Assembly: GCA_009885905.1 (NCBI GenBank)
Contig: VFJU01000293.1
Coordinates: 1 to 5,099, forward strand
Source: Verrucomicrobiota bacterium
GTDB taxonomy: Bacteria; Verrucomicrobiota; Verrucomicrobiia; Verrucomicrobiales; Akkermansiaceae
Direction: 5' to 3'
Length of the DNA: 5,099 bases
Positions 1 through 5,099 of the stretch are shown here, piece by piece; position 1 is the stretch's first letter; each line of letters starts with the position of its first letter. A model generated the notes under the pieces. It was not told where the DNA came from. It did no database searches and was given only the letters and a program-made list of their open reading frames with translations. Both the position numbers and the translations under genes were made by a program.

Positions 1-831
1 GCGGTTGATGCCGGTGCTCGATTGATTAACATATCCTTAGGCAGCCCTGGTGACAGTGGCGTGGTGAGAAATGCCATCGAGTACGCACGAGCCGCGGGTT
101 CGATCATTGTCGCGGCATCAGGAAATAACGGAATCGACAGCGTATCCTACCCAGCGGCGAACAAGGGTGTGATCGCGGTGGGTGCGGTGGATGCATTAGG
201 GAACCATTTAGACTTTTCTAACACGGGTCGCCAAGTTGCGGTTTCAGCTCCTGGATACGCAATCAACGCTGCATGGACAGGAAACGAAGCGGTCAGTGTG
301 AGTGGGACTTCTTTCAGCAGCCCGATCGTCGTAGGTGCGATCGCTGCAGTGATGAGCCAACCCGGATCGAAGAATCTCACCAACGTGCAAGCGATGAACT
401 TGGTTTTCGCTTATTTGAATGACGGAGGCGAGGCGGGTGGCGACGAGGCGCTGGGTGGTGGCATGCCGGACATGGGGCGAGTGCTAAACCGCGCCACGCC
501 TGGTATCTATGACGCAGCGGTGGCTTCGCAACGCATTATTCCTCCCAGTCAGGGAAATCCATACGGCCAAGTCGAGGTGCTCGTGCAGAACCGTGGCACC
601 GAGCCACTGATCAACACCGCCATCCAGATTTCCACGCCTGCTGGGGTGGTCAACACCAACATCACCTCGCTTGCGGTCAACGCAGTGAGAACCATCCGCG
701 TGCCGATCACGCGGTCGACCGCGGAAAAGATGCGCTTTGACTCAAAAGTGAAGCTTACTGATGGTGTTAGAGACGCCAAGCCGTCGAATGACCGCCGTTC
801 GGAAACCTACATACATCAGCCTGTAAAGTGA
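1..831 (+). CDS. Subtilisin-like serine protease (peptidase S8), C-terminal part
   Basis: This is the 3' part of a gene that enters from the left edge. The frame is open from base 1, and the TTG at 22 is an internal Leu codon, not a start. The 276 visible residues hold the second half of an S8 catalytic domain: a strand reading INISLGS, the oxyanion-hole Asn in AASGNN (about residue 42), and the catalytic Ser in SGTSFSSP (about residue 104). The catalytic Asp and His must lie upstream, outside the window. After the domain ends near residue 165, about 110 residues follow that look like a beta-sandwich (QVEVLVQNRGTEPL, then alternating hydrophobic strands), resembling CARDB/APHP-type modules of secreted proteases. 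Family knowledge suggests an exported protease, but no signal peptide is visible here. The gene converges on the aminotransferase gene with a 24-base gap. The S8 family call is firm; the tail domain type is inferred. Confidence 0.93.
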   Translation, partial: AVDAGARLINISLGSPGDSGVVRNAIEYARAAGSIIVAASGNNGIDSVSYPAANKGVIAVGAVDALGNHLDFSNTGRQVAVSAPGYAINAAWTGNEAVSVSGTSFSSPIVVGAIAAVMSQPGSKNLTNVQAMNLVFAYLNDGGEAGGDEALGGGMPDMGRVLNRATPGIYDAAVASQRIIPPSQGNPYGQVEVLVQNRGTEPLINTAIQISTPAGVVNTNITSLAVNAVRTIRVPITRSTAEKMRFDSKVKLTDGVRDAKPSNDRRSETYIHQPVK

Positions 832-855
832 ATTTCAGCGCGAGTCCGATACGAG

Positions 856-1926
856 TCAACCGAGCACGTCATCCATTGCATCGATGAGTTCTTGCATGGT
901 GGCCTCGGTTTCGTTGCCCATGTTAGAAATGCGGAAAGTGGTACCTTTAATTTTTCCATAACCACCGTTGATTAGGAAGTTGTGTTTGGATTTCAGGTTC
1001 TTGATGAAGCCGGAGAGATCGAATCCTTCGGGCGTCTTGAAACAAGTGAGAGCGAACGAACGTCTACCCTCGGGAGCAAAGAGTTCGAAGCCGTGTTTTG
1101 CGCCCCAAGCTGCGATCATCGCGTTGGTCTTGGCATGGCGTGCTTGGCGTGCGACGAAGCCTTCTTTGGCGATTTCGCGGAGGATGTGTTGCAGTCCGAA
1201 GATGATCGAAATCGGTGGCGTACACGGCGTATTGTTGACCGCAGCATTTTTCGCGAATTCGATGAAGTCAAAATAATAGCCGCGGTTTTTGATGGTTTTA
1301 GCGCGTTCCATTCCCGCTTCAGAAACTGCGAAAAGGGCCATCCCTGGCGGCAGCGCAAGCGCCTTTTGCACACCGGCAAGCATGACGTCGATGTGGTTCG
1401 CGTCCATGTTGACGGGGACCGTCGAGAGTGAGGAAACAGTGTCTACAATTAGCATGGTGTCGGGAAATGACTTCACCACTTGGCAAATGCCGACGAGGTC
1501 GTTGAGCACTCCGGTAGACGTTTCTGAATGGATGAATGTGACGGTGTCAAATCCGCCTTCCGCCAGTTTGGCGCGGACCACCTCCGGGTCGATCGCGTCG
1601 CCCCATTCGACTTGGATCGCTTCGGCCTCAAAGCCACATTTTTTTGCGACGTCGATCCATTTATCAGAGAATGCACCGCAGCAGAGGCAGAGAACTTTTT
1701 GACGAACAAGATTGCGCAGTGCGCCCTCCATCACGCCCCACGCCGAAGACGTGGAAATAAATACTGGGCGCGCGGTGCCGAAGATTTCTTGCAAGCCAGG
1801 CTGAGTTGAGGCGTAGAGATCCTCGAAGTCTTTGCCGCGATGGCCGATCATGGTTTGTGACATGGCGGCGAAGGTTTCGTTAGAAACATCGACCGGACCG
1901 GGATTGAATAGTTTTGGGTATGGCAT
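856..1926 (-). CDS. Class V PLP-dependent aminotransferase (alanine/serine-glyoxylate aminotransferase family)
   Basis: A complete 356-residue fold-type I PLP enzyme, normal length for the AGT/SPT family. Visible landmarks are the N-terminal FNPGPVDV (7-14) and IGHR (27-30), a HSETSTGV segment (133-140), the PLP-ring Asp162 in VDTVSS, the Schiff-base lysine Lys188 in GVQKAL, and a C-terminal Arg332 in FRISNMG that should bind the substrate carboxylate. The start is set by the family-typical N-terminus; no Shine-Dalgarno sequence precedes it. It is the last gene of the minus-strand cluster, 46 bases after dapA. Members of this family transaminate alanine, serine or phosphoserine against glyoxylate, pyruvate or 2-oxoglutarate, and sequence alone does not decide which. 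Phosphoserine aminotransferase or serine-pyruvate aminotransferase are reasonable candidates. A role in diaminopimelate synthesis is suggested only by position. A cysteine cluster (CLCC, 80-83) is a curiosity. The family is sure; the substrate is not. Confidence 0.93.
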   Translation of the reverse strand: MPYPKLFNPGPVDVSNETFAAMSQTMIGHRGKDFEDLYASTQPGLQEIFGTARPVFISTSSAWGVMEGALRNLVRQKVLCLCCGAFSDKWIDVAKKCGFEAEAIQVEWGDAIDPEVVRAKLAEGGFDTVTFIHSETSTGVLNDLVGICQVVKSFPDTMLIVDTVSSLSTVPVNMDANHIDVMLAGVQKALALPPGMALFAVSEAGMERAKTIKNRGYYFDFIEFAKNAAVNNTPCTPPISIIFGLQHILREIAKEGFVARQARHAKTNAMIAAWGAKHGFELFAPEGRRSFALTCFKTPEGFDLSGFIKNLKSKHNFLINGGYGKIKGTTFRISNMGNETEATMQELIDAMDDVLG

Positions 1927-1933
1927 GGGAGAA

Positions 1934-1972
1934 ATTAGATTAGCGATTAAATTTCACAAAATAAAAAATCAA
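1934..1972 (-). promoter_or_regulatory. AT-rich leader with a possible -10 box before the aminotransferase gene
   Basis: The 46 bases between dapA and the aminotransferase are strikingly AT-rich compared with the genes around them. On the minus strand they start with TTGATT followed by a T-rich run, and contain TCTAAT (1939-1934; five of six matches to a bacterial -10 box) ending 7 bases before the ATG. There is no good -35 at the right spacing for that box. If TCTAAT were used, the transcript would begin at or just before the ATG and be nearly leaderless. AT-richness alone could also explain the match, so this is only a candidate. Confidence 0.2.
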
Positions 1973-2854
1973 TCAGAGAAGTTGATAAGCCTTGAGCAGA
2001 GCCGTAAGCTTATCGGTATTTTCGCTGCTAAGGGGTGCCAGTGGAAGCCGAAGGTCTGGCAGGCAGTGTCCTTGCAGGGCGACGGCAGTCTTGATGGGGA
2101 CGGGGTTTACGTCGAGCGACATCAGCCCACGCATCAGTGGATAGTATTGTTTTTGCAGAGCGAGCGCTTCAGGGAAATTTCCACTGAGGCAAGCTTTGAC
2201 GAGTTTCACGATGATTTCTGGAATCAAGTTAGACGCGACAGAAACCAAGCCTGTGGCACCGCAGGAGACAAATGGCAAGGTGAGTGGATCGTCGCCGCAG
2301 AGGATCGAGAATCCTGCTGGTAATGCCTGCACGAGTTGGTTGACACGGTCCACAGAGCCGCCTGCTTCTTTGATGGCGGTGATGGTCGGGCAATCGGCGG
2401 CAAGGCGTGCGACCGTTTCTGGTGCGATTTCAATGACCGATCTACCAGGCACACTGTAAAGCATCAGCGGTAAGTTAGAACACTCGGCGATGGCCTTGTA
2501 ATGGAGATAGATGCCTTCTTGAGACGGCTTGTTGTAGTACGGGCAAACTTGCAGCGAGCCAGTGGCGCCGAGGGCTTCAGCGGCCTCGGTAAGTTCGATG
2601 GCCTCGGAGGTGGCATTCGCCCCGGTGCCTGCGACCACTTCACAGCGACCCGCGACGAATTCCACCGCGAGACGGATCACCTCGAGGTGTTCATCGGTGT
2701 CTAGCGTGGGCGACTCGCCGGTGGTGCCAACCGGCACGATGCCGTCAACACCCGCCGCGATTTGCCGCTCGATGATGGACTTAAATGCGGGCTCGTCGAT
2801 CTCGCCATCGCGAAAAGGAGTGATCAGGGCGGTGTAAATACCAGAAAATGACAT
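1973..2854 (-). CDS. dapA: 4-hydroxy-tetrahydrodipicolinate synthase (DapA)
   Basis: DapA condenses pyruvate with L-aspartate semialdehyde in the cytoplasm, the first committed step toward diaminopimelate and lysine. The 293-residue protein has the expected TIM-barrel length and aligns with E. coli DapA almost without gaps through the active site. Visible residues are Thr44-Thr45 in GTTGES, Tyr107 in PYYN, Tyr133 and Arg138 in YSVPGR, and the Schiff-base lysine Lys162 in AIKEAGG. A run of small residues follows at the barrel end (GATGLVSV, 199-206). Positions equivalent to the E. coli lysine-inhibition site are mostly kept (Ser48, His56, Asn80, Glu84, Tyr106), with Thr in place of His53, so feedback inhibition by lysine is plausible. 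The ATG gives the usual MSFSGIYTALITPF beginning; no Shine-Dalgarno is seen. It follows dapF after 92 bases and precedes the aminotransferase by 46. NanA or KDG-aldolase relatives are unlikely given the GTTGES and YNKPSQEG motifs. Confidence 0.97.
   Translation of the reverse strand: MSFSGIYTALITPFRDGEIDEPAFKSIIERQIAAGVDGIVPVGTTGESPTLDTDEHLEVIRLAVEFVAGRCEVVAGTGANATSEAIELTEAAEALGATGSLQVCPYYNKPSQEGIYLHYKAIAECSNLPLMLYSVPGRSVIEIAPETVARLAADCPTITAIKEAGGSVDRVNQLVQALPAGFSILCGDDPLTLPFVSCGATGLVSVASNLIPEIIVKLVKACLSGNFPEALALQKQYYPLMRGLMSLDVNPVPIKTAVALQGHCLPDLRLPLAPLSSENTDKLTALLKAYQLL
1984..2014 (-). repeat. Inverted repeat GATAAGC/GCTTATC at the 3' end of dapA
   Basis: Two perfect 7-base arms (1984-1990 and 2008-2014) face each other across 17 bases inside the last codons of dapA. 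In RNA the stem could extend by a U-G and a U-A pair. On the minus strand a run of six T follows, but it lies about 14 bases beyond the stem, too far for a classical intrinsic terminator. It may be a weak attenuating or stabilising hairpin, or chance within coding sequence. The arms are certain; the function is not. Confidence 0.3.
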
Positions 2855-2946
2855 GACAGCGGAAAGATGACCAAACTTGGAACTACATCCAAGCCGTATC
2901 CTCAGGTTGAGTGCAAATTTTCGTCAAGCGGGGGTAGGATTGACGT
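2855..2946 (-). promoter_or_regulatory. dapF-dapA intergenic region, possible dapA promoter
   Basis: At 92 bases this is the longest gap in the cluster and the best place for a separate dapA promoter. On the minus strand it contains TTGACG (2927-2922), five of six matches to a -35 box. The downstream sequence offers only poor -10 boxes at workable spacing: GAGGAT at 18 bases (three of six matches), or GGATAC at 20 bases. The gap is far too short for a lysine riboswitch, and no such fold is apparent. The promoter call is therefore weak. Confidence 0.22.
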
Positions 2947-2959
2947 TTAGATGTCAATC
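2938..2959 (-). repeat. Perfect inverted repeat straddling the dapF stop codon
   Basis: GATTGAC (2938-2944) and GTCAATC (2953-2959) form a perfect 7-bp stem with an 8-base loop. The dapF TAA stop (2949-2947) sits in the loop. On the minus strand the sequence after the stem is C-rich, with no T run, so it does not look like an intrinsic terminator. The symmetry would suit an RNA hairpin that protects the dapF 3' end or marks a processing site, or a dimeric repressor operator of the form TTGAC-N8-GTCAA. The repeat is seen directly; its role is inference. Confidence 0.45.
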
Positions 2960-3774
2960 TCTCCTTCGAATACAAAGTCCGCAGGGCCAGTGAGAGTGAC
3001 GTTTTTAAATTCCTGTTCGCTATTTTTTTCGAAGCCGATTTCCAGTGTATCACCGCCCTCGACGTCCACCTTGATCGGGCTGGTGGCGCCAGTTAGGAGA
3101 TGATGGATGAGAGCGCAGGCAACCATTCCCGTGCCGCAAGCGAGTGTTTCATCTTCCACGCCGCGCTCGAAGGTTCTGATAGAAATATGGCCTGACGAGA
3201 TCACGGTGGCGAAGTTCACGTTGGTGCCCGCGGGGGCAAACGCTTGGTGATTTCGGATCGCTCCGCCGTGGGTGAAAACATCGAACTCATCGAGCGCGTC
3301 GGCATTGGCGACGAAAGTCACCACGTGGGGAACGCCTGTGTTGATGAAGTGCAGTGCCGCGTCAAAGTCGGGTGTTTTTGCGCTGGTGTTGAGTTTGAGA
3401 TCTTTGGGCTCGGACATCGCGATTCTAACATCCTCGCCGATCATCTCGGCAGTGAGGGTGTCGGCGATAGTTTCGAAGGTGACTTTCTTGAGGATGATTT
3501 CACCAAGGTGTGCGGTGAAGCGACCGAAGCAGCGCGCGCCGTTGCCGCACATTTCCGCTTCGCCACCGTCAGCATTATAGTAGCGGAAGCGGAAATCCGC
3601 GCCTTTTTGTGCGGGTTCTACGGCTAGTAGGCCATCGGCACCGATCCCTCGGTGACGGTCGCAGAGCGCGGCGATGGTATCGGTGTCTAGTTCCTTGGAG
3701 AGCGAGAGGTCCCGGTTATCAACGATGATGAAGTCGTTGCCAGCGCCGTTCATTTTGAAAAATTGGAGAAGCAT
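2947..3774 (-). CDS. dapF: Diaminopimelate epimerase (DapF)
   Basis: DapF is a PLP-independent racemase that converts LL-diaminopimelate to meso-diaminopimelate, the peptidoglycan cross-linking residue and lysine precursor. The 275-residue protein matches the family length (about 274) and shows both halves of the pseudo-symmetric fold. The catalytic cysteines are Cys76 in MCGNGARC and Cys213 in ACGTG. Substrate-binding segments are GAGNDF (10-15), YYNADGGEAE (65-74), GVPH (147-150), NVNF (185-188) and ERGVEDET (203-210). The ATG places KMNGAGNDF at the expected position, and no in-frame ATG lies just upstream. It begins 24 bases after trpA, close enough for co-transcription, yet no Shine-Dalgarno sequence is visible in that gap. 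With dapA it marks this as a diaminopimelate/lysine locus. The presence of DapF means the organism makes LL-diaminopimelate first (succinylase, acetylase or DapL route); the window does not show which. Confidence 0.97.
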   Translation of the reverse strand: MLLQFFKMNGAGNDFIIVDNRDLSLSKELDTDTIAALCDRHRGIGADGLLAVEPAQKGADFRFRYYNADGGEAEMCGNGARCFGRFTAHLGEIILKKVTFETIADTLTAEMIGEDVRIAMSEPKDLKLNTSAKTPDFDAALHFINTGVPHVVTFVANADALDEFDVFTHGGAIRNHQAFAPAGTNVNFATVISSGHISIRTFERGVEDETLACGTGMVACALIHHLLTGATSPIKVDVEGGDTLEIGFEKNSEQEFKNVTLTGPADFVFEGEIDI

Positions 3775-3798
3775 GATGATGAAAGGGAATGAGTGAAA

Positions 3799-4593
3799 TT
3801 AAGACTTTGCGGCGGCAATGAGTGGTGCTGTGAAATCGCGAACGACTTGGGCAGCGTTTTGCGGGTGGAGTTCGACTTGTTTGACGATGGCGGAACCGAC
3901 GATCACTCCATCCGCGGTTTTGGCGATGTCTGCCGCTTGCTCCGCTGTGGTGATGCCGAAGCCGACGCAGATCGGGGTGGTGGTGTGCTCGCGGATGGCA
4001 GCGACTTGGGCGGCGATGTTGGCGGAGGGTGCACCGTGGGAACCGGTAACTCCAGTTCTTGATAGAAGATAGATGAAGCCTTCAGACGACTGCGCAAGAA
4101 TTTTCACGCGTTCCGGTGGAGTGGTCGGTGCGATGAGGCGGATGTGTTTTAACCCAGCGCCCACGGCCAAATCTTTGTTGAGGGCGGCTTCATCGGGCGG
4201 AAGGTCTAACAGCAGAATTCCATCGGCTCCAGCGGCAGCGGCATCGTGGTGGAATTTTTCGAACCCGTAGGTGAAAACGGGATTGAGATACGTGAAAAGC
4301 ACGATGGGAGTCTGGTGGGTCTCACGAAAGCTTCGGATCAGATCGATCGAGCGCGCGGTTGTCATGCCCGCCTTGAGTGCGCGCTCGGCAGCCATTTGAT
4401 TGACGATCCCGTCGGCAAGTGGGTCGGAAAACGGCAGACCTAACTCGATAATGTCAGCCCCGGCATCGGCGAGGGTTTTGATGATTTCTAACGAACTAGC
4501 AAAGCTAGGGTCACCTGCGGCGACGTAAGCGACGAAGGCTTTCTGATGATTTTCTCGAAGACGAGAAAAAGTCGTGTCAATGCGGTTTTGCAT
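3799..4593 (-). CDS. trpA: Tryptophan synthase alpha chain (TrpA)
   Basis: TrpA cleaves indole-3-glycerol phosphate to indole and glyceraldehyde 3-phosphate and channels the indole to TrpB. The 264-residue TIM barrel has normal length. The catalytic pair is Glu50 (in IIELGLPFSDP) and Asp61 (in PLADG), matching Salmonella Glu49 and Asp60. The loop YLLSRTGVTG (176... to 184) covers the active site, and GFGI (211-214) with GSAIV (233-237) forms the phosphate-binding end. One oddity: the usual P-x-I-Q after PLADG is replaced here by I-V-N-Q (63-66), next to the catalytic Asp. The N-terminus with FVAYVAAGDPS at 20-30 supports this ATG, though no Shine-Dalgarno is seen. It lies 39 bases after the Aas-like gene and 24 before dapF. 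Its partner trpB is not in the window, so it may be encoded elsewhere or further upstream. Confidence 0.97.
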   Translation of the reverse strand: MQNRIDTTFSRLRENHQKAFVAYVAAGDPSFASSLEIIKTLADAGADIIELGLPFSDPLADGIVNQMAAERALKAGMTTARSIDLIRSFRETHQTPIVLFTYLNPVFTYGFEKFHHDAAAAGADGILLLDLPPDEAALNKDLAVGAGLKHIRLIAPTTPPERVKILAQSSEGFIYLLSRTGVTGSHGAPSANIAAQVAAIREHTTTPICVGFGITTAEQAADIAKTADGVIVGSAIVKQVELHPQNAAQVVRDFTAPLIAAAKS

Positions 4594-4632
4594 GTTGATG
4601 TAGGTCGAAAATTTTTGATGAACGCGGAAGTA

Positions 4633-5099
4633 TCATTCGTTCTTTTTTGCCAGAGCTTCGCAGGACTTTATATCAAGTTTGCCAGAAGCAAGTACTGGAA
4701 TTTCGTTTACGGCAATGATTCGTTTGGGGCACCAGAGAGATGAGAGACCCTCGTCCATCAGTTTGTAGCGGAGGTCGATGCATTCTTGAATGAGTGAAGA
4801 ACCTGAGACGCTTGAAAGCAGGAGGATAGCTTCGCCTTTTTGTTCGTCCGGAACTCCGACCACGGCGATCCGTCGCTCAGATTCCGTATCAAGTCCTAAC
4901 ACTTTATTGATCGCGGCCTCGACCGTCTCATGAGGAACCATCTCGCCAGCGATTTTCGAAAACCGTGAGATACGACCTTCGATGTAGAGGAATCCTGCGT
5001 CATCGACACGACCGACGTCGCCGGTGCGGAACCAACCGTCTGATAGGACTTCCGCTGATTTGACAGGGTCGTCTAGATAACCGCTGAAGACGTTGGCAC
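4633..5099 (-). CDS. Aas-like acyl-[acyl-carrier-protein] synthetase, C-terminal part
   Basis: This is the 3' end of a gene cut by the right edge. The frame stays open to the edge, so the ATG at 4941 is internal. The 154 visible residues are the end of an adenylate-forming (ANL superfamily) enzyme: GWFRTGD (21-27) with the ATP-ribose-binding Asp27, the hinge region around GRISRFSK (41-48), and the C-terminal A10-type motif LASGKLD with the catalytic Lys140. The segment SKIAGEMV with a following VE is characteristic of Aas, the acyl-ACP synthetase/2-acylglycerophosphoethanolamine acyltransferase, rather than ordinary acyl-CoA ligases. Aas reacylates lysophospholipids at the inner membrane. Whether this protein also has the N-terminal acyltransferase domain, or a fused transporter, cannot be seen. 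It precedes trpA by 39 bases. The ANL family is certain; the Aas subtype is likely. Confidence 0.88.
   Translation of the reverse strand, partial: ANVFSGYLDDPVKSAEVLSDGWFRTGDVGRVDDAGFLYIEGRISRFSKIAGEMVPHETVEAAINKVLGLDTESERRIAVVGVPDEQKGEAILLLSSVSGSSLIQECIDLRYKLMDEGLSSLWCPKRIIAVNEIPVLASGKLDIKSCEALAKKNE

Noticed and set aside
832..855. Bidirectional terminator between the convergent protease and aminotransferase genes
   Set aside because: The 24 bases hold no stem with a T run on either strand; only a GAGTC-type direct repeat is visible.
982..1431. 149-codon open frame on the plus strand inside the aminotransferase gene
   Set aside because: It is antisense to a clearly conserved enzyme, has no recognisable motif, and its composition looks like a mirror of the real gene.
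1832..2323. 163-codon plus-strand frame running over the aminotransferase start, the gap and part of dapA
   Set aside because: It overlaps two well-supported genes on the other strand, and its translation shows no domain or coherent hydrophobic pattern.
2855..2946. Lysine riboswitch upstream of dapA
   Set aside because: The gap is about half the size of that riboswitch and shows none of its multi-helix layout.
3244..3627. 127-codon plus-strand frame inside dapF
   Set aside because: It is a shadow of the conserved dapF coding sequence and has no independent evidence.
3788..3824. Direct repeat AATGAGTG (3788-3795 and 3817-3824) around the trpA stop codon
   Set aside because: Only 8 bases, one copy lies in coding sequence, and there is no sign of a mobile element; chance is sufficient.
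3793..4062. Plus-strand frame rich in Gly and Asp, opposite trpA
   Set aside because: The repetitive look comes from reading antisense through Ala- and Ile-rich TrpA codons.
4633..4941. A stand-alone 102-residue gene starting at the ATG at 4941
   Set aside because: The frame continues unbroken to the window edge and encodes conserved ANL motifs (TGD, GRISRFSK) upstream of that Met, so it is the end of a larger gene.

Overview
The window reads as ordinary bacterial chromosome. The compact metabolic cluster, the Aas-type ligase, a secreted-type S8 protease with a C-terminal beta-rich tail, and the lack of Shine-Dalgarno sequences fit a Gram-negative, diaminopimelate-type bacterium. Verrucomicrobiota (PVC group) is my best guess from general resemblance, with moderate confidence; no search was possible. 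There are no tRNA or rRNA genes, CRISPR arrays, insertion sequences or phage genes.

Layout. Positions 1-831 (+) hold the 3' part of a subtilisin-family (S8) protease gene that enters from the left edge. It converges, with a 24-base gap, on a minus-strand cluster filling the rest of the window. In transcription order (right to left) the cluster is: the 3' end of an Aas-like acyl-[acyl-carrier-protein] synthetase (5099-4633, cut by the right edge), trpA (4593-3799), dapF (3774-2947), dapA (2854-1973) and a class V PLP aminotransferase (1926-856). Gaps are 39, 24, 92 and 46 bases, so at least part of it could be one transcript. The 92-base dapF-dapA gap is the likeliest internal boundary. A perfect 7-bp inverted repeat straddles the dapF stop codon there, and a weak TTGACG element lies inside the gap.

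How the genes work together. DapA makes the first committed step toward diaminopimelate (dihydrodipicolinate synthase), and DapF makes meso-diaminopimelate for peptidoglycan and lysine. TrpA supplies indole to TrpB in tryptophan synthesis; no trpB is visible. The aminotransferase has all core PLP residues of the alanine/serine-glyoxylate family, but its substrate cannot be read from sequence. The Aas-like protein probably activates fatty acids for membrane phospholipid repair. The theme is amino-acid and envelope-precursor housekeeping.

No stretch longer than about 100 bases lacks a gene. I found no convincing undescribed system. The most useful leads are the orphan aminotransferase beside the dap genes, the stop-codon hairpin, the uniformly SD-less, mostly pyrimidine-rich start regions, and a sequence variant next to the TrpA active site.
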